Source of the DNA: an uncultured Bacteroidales bacterium
GTDB taxonomy: Bacteria > Bacteroidota > Bacteroidia > Bacteroidales > Paludibacteraceae
Direction of reading: 5' to 3'
Assembly: GCA_902799705.1 (NCBI GenBank)
Contig: CADCBP010000018.1
Span: 1 to 36,559, forward strand
DNA: 36,559 bases
Below the pieces are notes generated by a model. That model ran no database searches. It was not told the DNA's origin and was given only the letters and a program-made list of their open reading frames with translations. Position numbers and translations under genes: made by a program. Below, piece after piece: positions 6,903-16,328 of this stretch (positions are counted from its first letter, which is position 1; each line of letters begins with the position of its first letter).

Positions 6903-6979
6903 TATGTCACCGCTTTTTTACGCTGTCGGTGCCAGCGGTCAGACCTGGGTTCCTGTTTAGCGTCAGTAAGTGACGATAT
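6903..6979. repeat. 77-bp island repeat, copy 2
   Basis: Near-identical to copy 1. It begins one base past the RelE/ParE toxin stop codon and ends about 15 bp before the KilA-N start. The right end contains CGTCA-GTAAG-TGACG. Copies 1 and 2 are direct repeats about 900 bp apart, so the KilA-N gene could be lost or gained by recombination between them. Confidence 0.85.
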
Positions 6980-6980
6980 A

Positions 6981-7292
6981 TCATGTCGTTTTCTTTGCTT
7001 GTTTCTTTGGCTCACGACGTGTGTCCCAAATAGAAGAAACATAAATACAATCAGCCTCTATAGAATAAACGAGTTTATTCTTTTTAGTAACCACAATACT
7101 TCTATAGACACGTGATCGATGGGCCAAAAGCTGTTCTACCTTACCTAATTCAGGGAAAGACAATAACTCCGTTTCTATTTTATCCAGTTTGATATAAAAA
7201 TCTCGAAGGGCTTTCTCTCCGAATTCATTATATATGTATTCCGTAACTTGATTTTGTTGCGTTTGAGCCTTACGCGACCAACGAATAATCAT
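6981..7292 (-). CDS. RelE/ParE family toxin
   Basis: A 103-residue protein with the RelE/ParE layout: W-S-x-x-A near the N-terminus, two helices, then L-x-S-F-P-E-L-G-K, followed by R-S-x-V-Y-R-S-I-V-V and V-Y-S-I-E in the beta sheet and W-D-T-R-R at the end. Members are mRNA interferases or gyrase inhibitors; the sequence does not decide which. Its ATG overlaps the antitoxin stop in ATGA, so the two are coupled. Confidence 0.85.
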   Translation of the reverse strand: MIIRWSRKAQTQQNQVTEYIYNEFGEKALRDFYIKLDKIETELLSFPELGKVEQLLAHRSRVYRSIVVTKKNKLVYSIEADCIYVSSIWDTRREPKKQAKKTT

Positions 7293-7549
7293 TTCTTGAT
7301 GAGTTCAGCTAAATGAGCGTTACGTAATTTACGGGATTCCTCCAATGAGTAATATCGTCCGGCAGCAAAATCTGCCTCCGACTCATCTATCATGGCATCA
7401 ATTTCTGCCATTGTATACGGCTTCAACTGCTCCTTGGTTTCTGCCTCTACTTGCTCGATAAGATGCTCCGCAATCCAACGTTTGTTCTCTGTCGTCAGAT
7501 TAAAACCAAGAATGGTATTCCATACTTTTTGTAACGCCGCTTTGCTCAT
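7289..7549 (-). CDS. antitoxin of the RelE/ParE pair
   Basis: An 86-residue protein, M-S-K-A-A-L-Q-K-V-W, with an acidic centre (M-I-D-E-S-E-A-D-F-A-A-G-R) and a basic end, the make-up expected of a type II antitoxin that binds DNA and neutralises the adjacent toxin. It overlaps the toxin start by 4 bp. The start at 7549 has a purine-rich GGGGAAT upstream and leaves a leader of about 40 nt from the promoter. The exact family is not recognised; the role comes mainly from position and size. Confidence 0.75.
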   Translation of the reverse strand: MSKAALQKVWNTILGFNLTTENKRWIAEHLIEQVEAETKEQLKPYTMAEIDAMIDESEADFAAGRYYSLEESRKLRNAHLAELIKK

Positions 7550-7571
7550 AATTATTCCCCTTTGAATTAGA

Positions 7572-7622
7572 GTTATTACATTTTGCGCTGCAAAGATACT
7601 ACAAATTTCGCACATACGCAAA
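7572..7622 (-). promoter_or_regulatory. promoter and conserved leader of the toxin-antitoxin operon
   Basis: -7 box TATCTTTG (complement of 7591-7598), -33 TTTGC (complement of 7618-7622). The 23 bp at 7572-7594 are identical to those of the DUF4160 promoter at 5850-5872, and the -33/-7 spacing is the same. Confidence 0.75.
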
Positions 7623-7699
7623 CGTTCGGGCATTTTTTTTGAAAAATAAAATGAAATTTTATCTGTTTAGCGCAGACAAATAATAGCTATGTTTGCATA

Positions 7700-7845
7700 A
7701 GATGGTATTTGTATGGGCAAAACAGGAAACCGTTTTAGCGGTTCTCAAAAAATGTCCGCGGTGCTTAGTACATGTCCGGCAATATGCGAACATATTTTCG
7801 GTGGGACCCTGTTTATATTTTATAAATAGGGAGGACCGACGTTGC
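7700..7845 (+). ncRNA. candidate structured RNA sharing a hairpin with the 36-kb RNA
   Basis: Hairpins seen: AACCG-TTTTAG-CGGTT (about 7729-7744), ATATG-CGAA-CATAT (about 7781-7794), and at 7798-7839 TCGGT-GGGA, an 11-bp stem beginning CCCT and ending AGGG, then AGG-ACCGA. This last hairpin has the same outer stem and purine-rich internal loop (GGGN opposite AGG) as 36074-36104, while its terminal stem differs completely. A TATGTTTG promoter box lies at 7688-7695 with a weak -33. Transcription and exact ends are inferred. Confidence 0.4.
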
Positions 7846-7848
7846 ACA

Positions 7849-7885
7849 AAAAAAACGACACTCGCAAATAAAAGTGCCATTTTCT
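7849..7885 (-). terminator. terminator-like hairpin
   Basis: CACT/AGTG arms with a CGCAAATAAA loop, and an A-run on the left that gives a U-tract on the minus strand. Its loop and flanks resemble the terminator at 26-63 (CACTTGCAAATAAATGTG), so it may be a decayed relative. Confidence 0.4.
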
Positions 7886-7983
7886 TGTATTTTTGCAGAC
7901 TTTGATCCTTCAGCAACCGAAACGATACCCAAATCAACCTGCTGATTACCATCAAAACGATAGCGAATAAGGGACGAATAAGG

Positions 7984-8016
7984 GGTGCTACAGAGGCGCT
8001 ACAGAGGCGCCACAGA
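7984..8016. repeat. three tandem 11-bp repeats
   Basis: GGTGCTACAGA, GGCGCTACAGA, GGCGCCACAGA in direct succession. The plus frame across them is open for about 45 codons but has no start codon or recognisable domain. Confidence 0.75.
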
Positions 8017-8141
8017 GGCTTCCTAGACTTTGTTCTAAATAATCACGCATAATTTATTTATATTCAATGATTTACAGAGACACAAAATTTACGTAAAATC
8101 ACCCTATTTTGCGATTTCATTTGCCATTTTCTATACATAAA

Positions 8142-8167
8142 AAAATCTGCACTTTGATGCAGATTTT
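8142..8167. terminator. bidirectional terminator after the M20 peptidase gene
   Basis: A perfect 10-bp stem, AAAATCTGCA (8142-8151) with TGCAGATTTT (8158-8167) and a 6-nt loop; A and T tracts form the outer arms. Confidence 0.75.
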
Positions 8168-8172
8168 AGTGT

Positions 8173-8200
8173 TCACCGCTTCTTACGCTGTCGGTGTCAG
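8173..8200. repeat. partial copy of the island repeat at the M20 peptidase 3' end
   Basis: TTCACCGCTTCTTACGCTG followed by TCGGTGTCAGCG resembles the left third of the 77-bp repeats. It lies just past the peptidase stop codon, the same position relative to a gene as the full copies. Confidence 0.5.
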
Positions 8201-8212
8201 CGAGAGTTATTC

Positions 8213-9601
8213 TTAACTTGCAAATTCCTTGTAGAAATCCGTTACTGCCACGATTCCTTTCTCCCAGACCTCGAGGTCCATGGACTCGTTGGGCGAATGG
8301 ATAGCGTTCTGCTCGAGGCCGAAACCCATGAGGATGGTCTTGCAGCCGAGGATGGCTTCAAAGGCGGCGATGATAGGAATAGATCCGCCTCGTCGTGCCG
8401 CGAGCGGTCGTTTGCCGAAAGCTTTCTCAAAACCTTTCTCCGCCGCTTTGTAGGCAGGGATGTCAATCGGGCAGACGTACCCCTGACCGCCGTGCATAGG
8501 AGTGACCTTGACCCGCACGCCCTTCGGCGCGATAGACTGCATATAATCCATAAAAGCACGGGAGATCTTCTCGTGATCCTGGTTCGCCACAAGACGGCAA
8601 CTGACTTTCGCGAACGCCTTGGACGGCAGAACGGTTTTCGAGCCCTCGCCGGTGTATCCTCCCCATATACCGCAGACATCGAACGACGGCCGGCAGGAGT
8701 TACGTTCGAGCGTGCTGTACCCTGCTTCGCCGAAGACATCGTCCACGTCAATGGCGGCATTGTATCTCTCCTGGCTAAACGGAATCTGCGCAATCATGCG
8801 GCGCTCCTCTTCGGGGATGGGAAGTACGTCGTCATAGAACCCGGGGATAGTGATGCGCCCGTTGCTGTCTGTTACTTTCGCCATCATCTCGCAGAGGGCA
8901 TTGACGGGGTTCTTCACGGCTCCGCCGAAATGTCCGGAATGGAGGTCTCTGTTAGGGCCGTCCACTTCTATCTGCCAATACGCGAGGCCGCGCAGTCCGG
9001 TAGTGATAGAAGGGGTGTCCTTGCCGATCATCGAGGTGTCGGAAACGAGGATGATATCGGCTTTGAGCAGTTCTTTATGGTCCTCGAGAAAAGCCTCGAG
9101 TGAAGGGGAACCGATCTCCTCTTCGCCCTCAAAAATGAACTTCACGTTGCAGTTCAACTGACCTGTCTGAGCCATGTATTCAAAAGCTTTGGCCTGAATC
9201 ATCGCCTGACCTTTGTCATCATCCGCCCCGCGGGCATAGAGTCGTCCGTCGCGGATAGACGGTTCCCACGGATCGGACTTCCACTGATCAAGCGGCTCTA
9301 CCGGCATGACATCATAATGGGCATATACAAGGACTGTGGGTATCTCTCCTTCATACTTTAATTCTTTCACTCTTTCATTCTTTACCTTATACTCCGCATA
9401 GACGAAGGGATTGCCCTTACTCGGCAACACCTCTGCACGCTGGCAACCGGCTTCGAGCAGCAGTTCTTTCCACCGCTCGGCACAACGAAGCATGTCGGGT
9501 TTATGTTCCTCTTGACAACTGACACTGGGGATGCGAATCAGACTCGCCCACTCTTCCATGAACCGCGCTTTATGCGCTGCAAGATACTCTTGAATAGTCA
9601 T
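8213..9601 (-). CDS. M20 family metallodipeptidase
   Basis: A 462-residue zinc-dependent peptidase of the M20 dipeptidase (CNDP/PepV-like) type. Metal-site motifs are YAHYDVMP, GRLYARGADDDKGQ (bridging Asp), FEGEEEIGSPS (catalytic and metal Glu) and the C-terminal N-A-I-H-S-P-N-E His. LHSGHFGG marks the dimerisation (lid) domain. No signal peptide, so cytoplasmic. The start at 9601 (MTIQEYL) follows the TACTTTTG promoter box. Around residues 74-85 the segment K-N-E-R-V-K-E-L-K-Y-E-G is encoded by a short tandem repeat (CTTTCATT type) and looks like an expansion that the family lacks. Confidence 0.9.
   Translation of the reverse strand: MTIQEYLAAHKARFMEEWASLIRIPSVSCQEEHKPDMLRCAERWKELLLEAGCQRAEVLPSKGNPFVYAEYKVKNERVKELKYEGEIPTVLVYAHYDVMPVEPLDQWKSDPWEPSIRDGRLYARGADDDKGQAMIQAKAFEYMAQTGQLNCNVKFIFEGEEEIGSPSLEAFLEDHKELLKADIILVSDTSMIGKDTPSITTGLRGLAYWQIEVDGPNRDLHSGHFGGAVKNPVNALCEMMAKVTDSNGRITIPGFYDDVLPIPEEERRMIAQIPFSQERYNAAIDVDDVFGEAGYSTLERNSCRPSFDVCGIWGGYTGEGSKTVLPSKAFAKVSCRLVANQDHEKISRAFMDYMQSIAPKGVRVKVTPMHGGQGYVCPIDIPAYKAAEKGFEKAFGKRPLAARRGGSIPIIAAFEAILGCKTILMGFGLEQNAIHSPNESMDLEVWEKGIVAVTDFYKEFAS
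9352..9386. repeat. 8-bp tandem repeat inside the M20 peptidase gene
   Basis: CTTTAATT-CTTTCACT-CTTTCATT-CTTTACC in succession. It encodes a charged loop (E-R-V-K-E-L-K) just before the conserved P-T-V-L-V-Y strand. Confidence 0.6.
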
Positions 9602-9620
9602 AACAAAAAAAATTATGGCA

Positions 9621-9653
9621 CAAAAGTAGTAAAAATTTTGCATATATGAAAAT
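9621..9653 (-). promoter_or_regulatory. promoter of the M20 peptidase gene
   Basis: -7 box TACTTTTG (complement of 9621-9628). The -33 position holds TTTTC, a weak match. It overlaps the divergent GH13 promoter. Confidence 0.5.
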
Positions 9654-9668
9654 ATTTTTGTATTTTTG
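9636..9668 (+). promoter_or_regulatory. promoter of the GH13 operon
   Basis: -33 TTTTG (9636-9640), -7 TATTTTTG (9661-9668), spacing 20 bp, then CAGCGCAAA as at several other promoters of this window. Confidence 0.7.
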
Positions 9669-9690
9669 CAGCGCAAAAATGTGTTTAACC

Positions 9691-11736
9691 ATGAGAAAAG
9701 TACTATTTTTCGTATTATTAGCCCTTCTTTGGGCAGGTTGTCAACCGAGTAGTAACATCGCGGACACGATCGCCAAGAGCAAGCCTATCATGCCTGTCCG
9801 CATGACAAGCGACACGACTCATGTCGTGCTGACGGACTATGTGCCGGTTTTGTACGGAGACACGACACTTTGGCAGGGTCTGCAATGGACGACAAGCGAG
9901 TCGTTGGAATGTATCAACCTCATCGGCACCCCTCAAGTGGTGCGTGAGATGGATATCGTCAACCGCGACCGCTCGATACACGCCATGACGTTCCATGACA
10001 AGAGCGGCAGTTTCTCCATTCCTGTGTTACCGAACAAACCCGTTCGCCAGGCTCTGATATCGTTGGGTTACGAGAACGATATACTGCGCGTCGGTTTCTT
10101 CGACACGGTTGTCAATCCGAGTTTTGAAGCGTTTGTTCAGAACAGCCTCATCGACCATAGTCTATGGCAGGAAGAGGCGGACGGCACGTGGACGCTGGAC
10201 CTGTCAGCTATCAGTGAGCAGTTAGCAGCTATCAGTGGCCGTAGTTACCTGCGTATCTTTGCGGAGGACGAGACCTACCTCTTCAACGACATGTTATTGC
10301 CGTTGCAGGACGGCAAAGTAGTGACCGACGCATCGCAGTTGGACCGCCATGACCCGCAGGCACAGGTACTCTACTCGCTGCTCGTTGACCGTTTCTATGA
10401 CGGCAACACGTCTAACAACTGGAAGATGAACAGTCCCGAAGTGTTAGACATCGTGGACTATCAGGGCGGTGACCTTGCCGGCATAACAGCCAAGATAGTG
10501 GACGGGTATTTCGACCAATTGGGTGTGAACACCCTATGGATCAGTCCTATTACCCAAAATCCGTGGGACGCATGGGGACGCTATGAGTTCAAGAACGGCA
10601 ACAAATACGACCCGTCGAAAGAATATACAAAGTTCAGCGGCTATCACGGCTACTGGCCGATCTACGCTACTATGTTAGACAAGCGTTTCGGTACTCCGGA
10701 TGAGTTGCGCACCTTATTAGATAGCGCGCACGCGCACGGAATAAACGTGGTGTTGGACTATGTAGCGAACCACATGCATATCAATTCTCCGACCCTTCAG
10801 TCCCACCCGGACTGGCACACCGACTCGATCCTTCCTGACGGCCGGCGTAACTTCGAGTTGTGGGACGAGGCCCGTCTGACGACGTGGTTCGACACACATA
10901 TTCCCTCGCTGGACCTGGAGCGAGAAGAGGTATGCGAAGCGATGACGGACAGCGCACTCTATTGGCTGGAGAACTATCCGTTGGATGGTTTCCGTCACGA
11001 CGCGTGCAAACATATTCCTGAAGGCTACTGGCGCATGTTAGGTCAGAAGATCGCCACCCGCTGGCCGGGTCGTGCAATATGGATGATCGGCGAGACATAC
11101 GGCAGTCCGGAGCTGATCGGCAGTTATGTGAAGTCCGGCATGCTCGATGCACAGTTTGACTTCAACGTCTATTTCACGGCGCGCGAGGCGCTCTGCGGAC
11201 TGAAGGGCATGGACGAGGTGCTGAATAGTGAACTGACCTCCCTCCGCACATACGGTGCGCACCACACGATGGGTAATATCTCCGGCAACCACGACCAGAT
11301 ACGCTTTGCGTCCATCGCCGGCGGCGACATTGATATCACGAGCCAAGGCAAGGAAGAAGGCTGGACGCGCGAAGTAGGTATCGGCGATGCCGAAGTGGCA
11401 TACAAACGCGCGTTGCTGCTCGAGGTGCTGAACATGACGCTGCCCGGCGTACCGTGTATCTACCAGGGCGACGAATACGGAGAAGTGGGCGGTAACGACC
11501 CCGACAACCGTCACATGATGCGCTTCGAGACCCTGAATCCGGACGAGCGTACCATGCGCAATGCTGTGGCACAACTGATTCATCTGCGCCGAAACTCCAT
11601 GCCGCTCCTATACGGCGACTTCATTCCGCTTATCGACCGTCCCGACGAGATCATCTACCAGCGCATCTACTTGGGCGAAAAAGTGACCGTCATCATCAAT
11701 CGGAAAGACTTGAGTTATCAGATCTTGAAGGATTGA
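9691..11736 (+). CDS. GH13 (alpha-amylase family) glycosidase lipoprotein
   Basis: A 681-residue alpha-glucan-active enzyme. A lipoprotein signal (LLALLWAGC) predicts export and lipid anchoring. Residues 20-220 form a non-catalytic beta-rich N-terminal part; the GH13 barrel follows from about residue 225 (Q-V-L-Y-S-L-L-V-D-R-F-Y-D-G). Catalytic residues by motif are Asp437 (GFRHDACKH), Glu468 (WMIGETYG) and Asp535 (GNHDQIR); VLDYVANHMH is the calcium-site strand. The start at 9691 gives a clean signal peptide about 20 nt past the promoter. A 7-bp repeat run encodes part of the N-domain (10205-10239). A second GH13 gene follows after 45 bp. Confidence 0.9.
   Translation: MRKVLFFVLLALLWAGCQPSSNIADTIAKSKPIMPVRMTSDTTHVVLTDYVPVLYGDTTLWQGLQWTTSESLECINLIGTPQVVREMDIVNRDRSIHAMTFHDKSGSFSIPVLPNKPVRQALISLGYENDILRVGFFDTVVNPSFEAFVQNSLIDHSLWQEEADGTWTLDLSAISEQLAAISGRSYLRIFAEDETYLFNDMLLPLQDGKVVTDASQLDRHDPQAQVLYSLLVDRFYDGNTSNNWKMNSPEVLDIVDYQGGDLAGITAKIVDGYFDQLGVNTLWISPITQNPWDAWGRYEFKNGNKYDPSKEYTKFSGYHGYWPIYATMLDKRFGTPDELRTLLDSAHAHGINVVLDYVANHMHINSPTLQSHPDWHTDSILPDGRRNFELWDEARLTTWFDTHIPSLDLEREEVCEAMTDSALYWLENYPLDGFRHDACKHIPEGYWRMLGQKIATRWPGRAIWMIGETYGSPELIGSYVKSGMLDAQFDFNVYFTAREALCGLKGMDEVLNSELTSLRTYGAHHTMGNISGNHDQIRFASIAGGDIDITSQGKEEGWTREVGIGDAEVAYKRALLLEVLNMTLPGVPCIYQGDEYGEVGGNDPDNRHMMRFETLNPDERTMRNAVAQLIHLRRNSMPLLYGDFIPLIDRPDEIIYQRIYLGEKVTVIINRKDLSYQILKD
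10205..10239. repeat. five 7-bp tandem repeats inside the GH13 gene
   Basis: CAGCTAT, CAGTGAG, CAGTTAG, CAGCTAT, CAGTGGC in register, encoding A-I-S-E-Q-L-A-A-I-S-G. The same CAGT-containing heptamers fill several intergenic spacers. Confidence 0.6.
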
Positions 11737-11741
11737 TTTAG

Positions 11742-11762
11742 GGCTTACCGGTTACGGGTTAT
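11742..11762. repeat. 7-bp-period spacer repeat between the GH13 genes
   Basis: GGCTTAC, CGGTTAC, GGGTTAT in succession, 20 bp upstream of the second start codon. Confidence 0.5.
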
Positions 11763-11781
11763 GGATTTAAAATTTGATAGT

Positions 11782-13068
11782 ATGAAAAAGACATTATTGT
11801 TTGCATTGGCTGCACTGGCGCTCGTCAGTTGCGGTCCGGACATTCCGTTGCGTCATCCGAAATTTGCATACGACGCGACTATCTATGAACTCAACGTGCG
11901 TCAGGCAACACCTGAAGGTACGTTCCAAGCCGCCGAAGCACTGCTCCCCGCACTCAAAGATAACGGCATCGACATCATCTGGGTGATGCCCTGTCAGCCC
12001 ATCGGCAAAATCACACGCAAAGGGACACTCGGCAGTTACTACTCTATCATCGACTACTGCGCCATCAATCCGGAATTCGGCACACGCGCCGACTTCGAGC
12101 ATTTTCTCAAAGCCGCTCATAAGAAAGGTTTTAAGGTGATTCTCGACTGGGTAGCCAACCACACGGCACCGGATAGCGAGTGGACCAAGAACGAAGGCTG
12201 GCACTACCGCGATAGTCTGGGAAACCTGATGGTTCAGTATGACTGGACGGATATCTCCAAACTGAACTACGACAACCAAGACATGCGCAACGAGATGCTG
12301 AAATCCATGCATTGGTGGATGGACTCGATAGGTATTGACGGGTTCCGCTGCGACGTGGCAGGCGAAGTGCCGACCGACTTCTGGAACTGGGCTATGGCAG
12401 ACCTGCGCCAGACACATCCGAACATGTTCACCCTCGCAGAGGATGAAGACAAAGCCGATGAACTCACCGAGACAGCCTTCGACATGTATTACGGCTGGAC
12501 GCTGCATCATATTATGAACGAAGTGGCACAAGGCAAGAAGGGTGTGGAAGACCTCTGGGCATACTTTGCGAAAGCAGACACCACCATCCGTCCAGAAGCT
12601 ATCCGTATGAATTTCATCACCAACCATGACGAGAACAGCTGGAACGGCACGGAGCAGGAACGGATGGGCGATGCGGTCAATCTGTTTGCTACATTCTGCT
12701 ACATCGTGCCCGGCATGCCGATGATATACACCGGTCAGATAAGCGGAAACCATCATCGTCTGGAGTTCTTCGAGAAAGACCTGATTGACACCGACGAAGC
12801 CTATGCACAAGGTCCGTTGTACAAACAGTTAAACGCACTGCGTGAACGGAACAAGGCATTGTTCAGCCCGGAGGTGGGTGCACCGCTGGAGCGCATCGCG
12901 TGCGACAACGACGCTATCTTCGCGTGCAAGCGCAGCAAAGAAGGACGCTGGCACACCAACACGGTCATCGCCGTGATGAACATGAGCGACAAAGCGCAAA
13001 GTGTCACATTAGAGAGCGGCGAACACTTCGATCTGCAGCCTTGGGGCTATGAAATCATCGAGCACTAA
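11782..13068 (+). CDS. second GH13 glycosidase lipoprotein
   Basis: A 428-residue GH13 enzyme with signal peptide and lipobox (LALVSC). The catalytic domain begins almost at once (A-T-I-Y-E-L-N-V-R-Q) and there is no N-terminal accessory domain. Motifs: VILDWVANHTA, GFRCDVAGE (nucleophile Asp191), TLAEDED (Glu220) and TNHDENSW (Asp283), followed by a short C-terminal beta domain. It is co-transcribed with the larger GH13 gene, so both probably act on alpha-glucans at the cell surface or in the periplasm. No SusC/SusD genes lie in this window. The start at 11782 begins the signal peptide; the frame from 11761 would add seven residues before it. Confidence 0.9.
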   Translation: MKKTLLFALAALALVSCGPDIPLRHPKFAYDATIYELNVRQATPEGTFQAAEALLPALKDNGIDIIWVMPCQPIGKITRKGTLGSYYSIIDYCAINPEFGTRADFEHFLKAAHKKGFKVILDWVANHTAPDSEWTKNEGWHYRDSLGNLMVQYDWTDISKLNYDNQDMRNEMLKSMHWWMDSIGIDGFRCDVAGEVPTDFWNWAMADLRQTHPNMFTLAEDEDKADELTETAFDMYYGWTLHHIMNEVAQGKKGVEDLWAYFAKADTTIRPEAIRMNFITNHDENSWNGTEQERMGDAVNLFATFCYIVPGMPMIYTGQISGNHHRLEFFEKDLIDTDEAYAQGPLYKQLNALRERNKALFSPEVGAPLERIACDNDAIFACKRSKEGRWHTNTVIAVMNMSDKAQSVTLESGEHFDLQPWGYEIIEH

Positions 13069-13077
13069 ATGACAAGT

Positions 13078-13120
13078 CTGCCATTTTGGCAGTTACATAA
13101 CGATTGGCACGGCGTTTGAT
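13078..13120 (+). promoter_or_regulatory. sigma-54-like promoter and inverted repeat upstream of groES
   Basis: TTGGCAC (13104-13110), 4 bp, then TTTGAT (13115-13120) is close to the sigma-54 -24/-12 consensus TTGGCAC-N5-TTGCA; GG and the T-G of the -12 box are conserved. CTGCC-ATTTT-GGCAG (13078-13092) is a perfect inverted repeat just upstream. No CIRCE element (TTAGCACTC-N9-GAGTGCTAA) is seen. Heat control through sigma-54 is inference. Confidence 0.5.
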
Positions 13121-13198
13121 ACATGGTAAATGGATTTCGGTACTCCGATATACCGATATCCCTATATTTCGATCAATCGTTATAAAAACTAAAATACA

Positions 13199-13474
13199 AT
13201 GAGCAAGATTCAACCATTAGCAGACCGCGTGTTAGTTAAACCTGCGGCTGCAGAAGAGAAAACCGTCGGCGGCATCATCATCCCCGACAGTGCAAAAGAG
13301 AAACCGCTTCGCGGCGAAGTGCTCGCCGTTGGCGAAGGTACGAAAGATGAGGCAATGGTTCTCAAAGTCGGTGACCAAGTGCTGTACGGCAAATACGCCG
13401 GTACGGAACTCGAACTCGACGGAGAGAAATACCTGATTATGCGTCAGAACGACGTGCTGGCGATTGTAAAATAA
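13199..13474 (+). CDS. groES: co-chaperonin GroES
   Basis: The 91-residue heptameric lid of the GroEL chaperonin. It is full length: [12 protein letters not shown] at the start, the mobile loop [18 protein letters not shown], then [13 protein letters not shown] and the C-terminal [12 protein letters not shown]. The groEL gene follows after 117 bp on the same strand, the standard operon. Confidence 0.98.
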   Translation: MSKIQPLADRVLVKPAAAEEKTVGGIIIPDSAKEKPLRGEVLAVGEGTKDEAMVLKVGDQVLYGKYAGTELELDGEKYLIMRQNDVLAIVK

Positions 13475-13570
13475 GGACCGCTTCGCTAAAAGAATAAGGA
13501 ATAATGACAAAAATGAGACCGATAGTAACAAGTCCATTGTCTTTCAGTGAACGAAGTGAACGGTCTGTAA

Positions 13571-15220
<1,650 letters not shown>

Positions 15221-15232
15221 CAAATGCTTCAT

Positions 15233-15277
15233 AAAAAAAAACTCACCTCGGTTACTGCCAAGGTGAGTTTTTTTTTT
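15233..15277. terminator. bidirectional terminator between groEL and the ccsA-like gene
   Basis: Stem ACTCACCT (15241-15248) with AGGTGAGT (15261-15268), flanked by an A8 run on the left and a T9 run on the right; it serves the two convergent operons. Confidence 0.85.
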
Positions 15278-15290
15278 GTTATAGCGTCTG

Positions 15291-16328
15291 TCAGGCGTAC
15301 GAATGCAGTCCTCCCAACAGGTGATTCACACCGAAATACGTGAACAGCACAAACAAGAAAGCAACCACGCAGAAGATATGATATATAATCTCCGATTTCC
15401 TGTTAGAAACAGCCAACAGCTTCTTCATCCAAGGCCAATGCAGCAACAGGGCATAGACGAGCATGGTGATTAGCGCCCAAGTCTCTTTCGGGTCCCAGCC
15501 CCAGTACCTACCCCACGACATATTCGCCCACACGGCACCGATGAAGATACCGGCTGTCAGACAAAACAAAGCCGGATATAGCAACACTTGCGACAGGTGC
15601 ATCAGCGGCACACGTCTTTGCGGCATGGCAAGACCTAATATACCATTGACCATGATGACCGCAAAAAGCGTATATGCAAGCATGATAACCGACACGTGGA
15701 TACCCAAAAGCGGCGTTTGCAGAACCGGCTGCAATGGCGGTTTGGGTGTGACTACTTTCGTCATTACAAAGGCTAAGAGTACTGCGACAATGCCCAAGCC
15801 GACCATGAGCCATGTGTGCTGCTTTCCGAGCAAGGCACGGAAACGGCTGTGTCTTTGGAAGAAGAACGTAATCATGCCGATAAGCAATAAAGCATAGCCG
15901 GCATAGGTGATACCAATCCCCCACGGGTCATAGTTATATGACAACACCACCCCCTGCAGGTCGCTGTCATAATCCGACTGACAGAAACGGAAACCATGAT
16001 ATTTGAGCGGCTTGTTCATCCGTACAGTCCCCTCCTCCACCACCAGCGGTTTCCGGTCTCTATCCAACAACCGCAAGTCCGTGATAAAATCCGCAGGGTT
16101 ATCGGAAGCATCATAGACCACTTGAAAATCCCATAGGAAGAGAGAAAGGGAATGTGTCCTGTTGAACGGGTTAACGGTCAGCGTCTCTGCCTTATCAGCA
16201 CGAAGGTGTATTTCTCCTTGCACACCAAAGAAATGCGTCACACACGCTCCGAGGACGATTGTCCCCAGAGCAATGTGCAGCAACCAAGTCGCGGGTTTAG
16301 ATCGCATTGATGAAAGCCACGACTGCAT
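15291..16328 (-). CDS. ResB/CcsA-type cytochrome c biogenesis protein
   Basis: A 345-residue membrane protein of the system II haem-lyase type, which attaches haem to exported c-type cytochromes. The N-terminal third resembles a short ResB domain (W-L-S-S-M-R start, one membrane segment, soluble beta part); residues 135-345 are CcsA-like with about six membrane helices and the haem-binding WWD motif WGRYWGWDPKETW (272-284), plus conserved His211. It is much shorter than typical ResB-CcsA fusions. Its start overlaps the upstream di-haem oxidoreductase by 32 bp; ATG at 16307 is an alternative. It probably matures that cytochrome. Confidence 0.82.
   Translation of the reverse strand: MQSWLSSMRSKPATWLLHIALGTIVLGACVTHFFGVQGEIHLRADKAETLTVNPFNRTHSLSLFLWDFQVVYDASDNPADFITDLRLLDRDRKPLVVEEGTVRMNKPLKYHGFRFCQSDYDSDLQGVVLSYNYDPWGIGITYAGYALLLIGMITFFFQRHSRFRALLGKQHTWLMVGLGIVAVLLAFVMTKVVTPKPPLQPVLQTPLLGIHVSVIMLAYTLFAVIMVNGILGLAMPQRRVPLMHLSQVLLYPALFCLTAGIFIGAVWANMSWGRYWGWDPKETWALITMLVYALLLHWPWMKKLLAVSNRKSEIIYHIFCVVAFLFVLFTYFGVNHLLGGLHSYA

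Larger units (their letters stand above)
7634..8212. other. non-coding stretch between island and M20 peptidase gene
   Basis: No convincing gene. From left to right it holds a plus-strand TATGTTTG box (7688-7695), a candidate structured RNA (7700-7845), an A/T-flanked hairpin (7849-7885), three tandem 11-bp repeats (7984-8016), AT-rich sequence, a bidirectional terminator (8142-8167) and a partial island repeat (8173-8200). Confidence 0.5.

Noticed and set aside
6004-6979. Integron attC sites with gene cassettes
   Set aside because: The position after stop codons fits, but no GTTRRRY/RYYYAAC core pair bounds the repeat and no integrase gene is seen. Kept only as a cassette-like pattern.
7659-7955. 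Minus-strand gene of 98 codons
   Set aside because: It covers the candidate structured RNA and terminator, has no promoter or domain and an implausible composition.
7905-8050. Remnant of a coding sequence across the 11-bp repeats
   Set aside because: The plus frame is open for about 45 codons but has no start codon and no homology that I recognise.
11794-12810. Minus-strand gene of 338 codons
   Set aside because: It is the antisense frame of the second GH13 gene, rich in His, Val and Cys as expected of a shadow frame.
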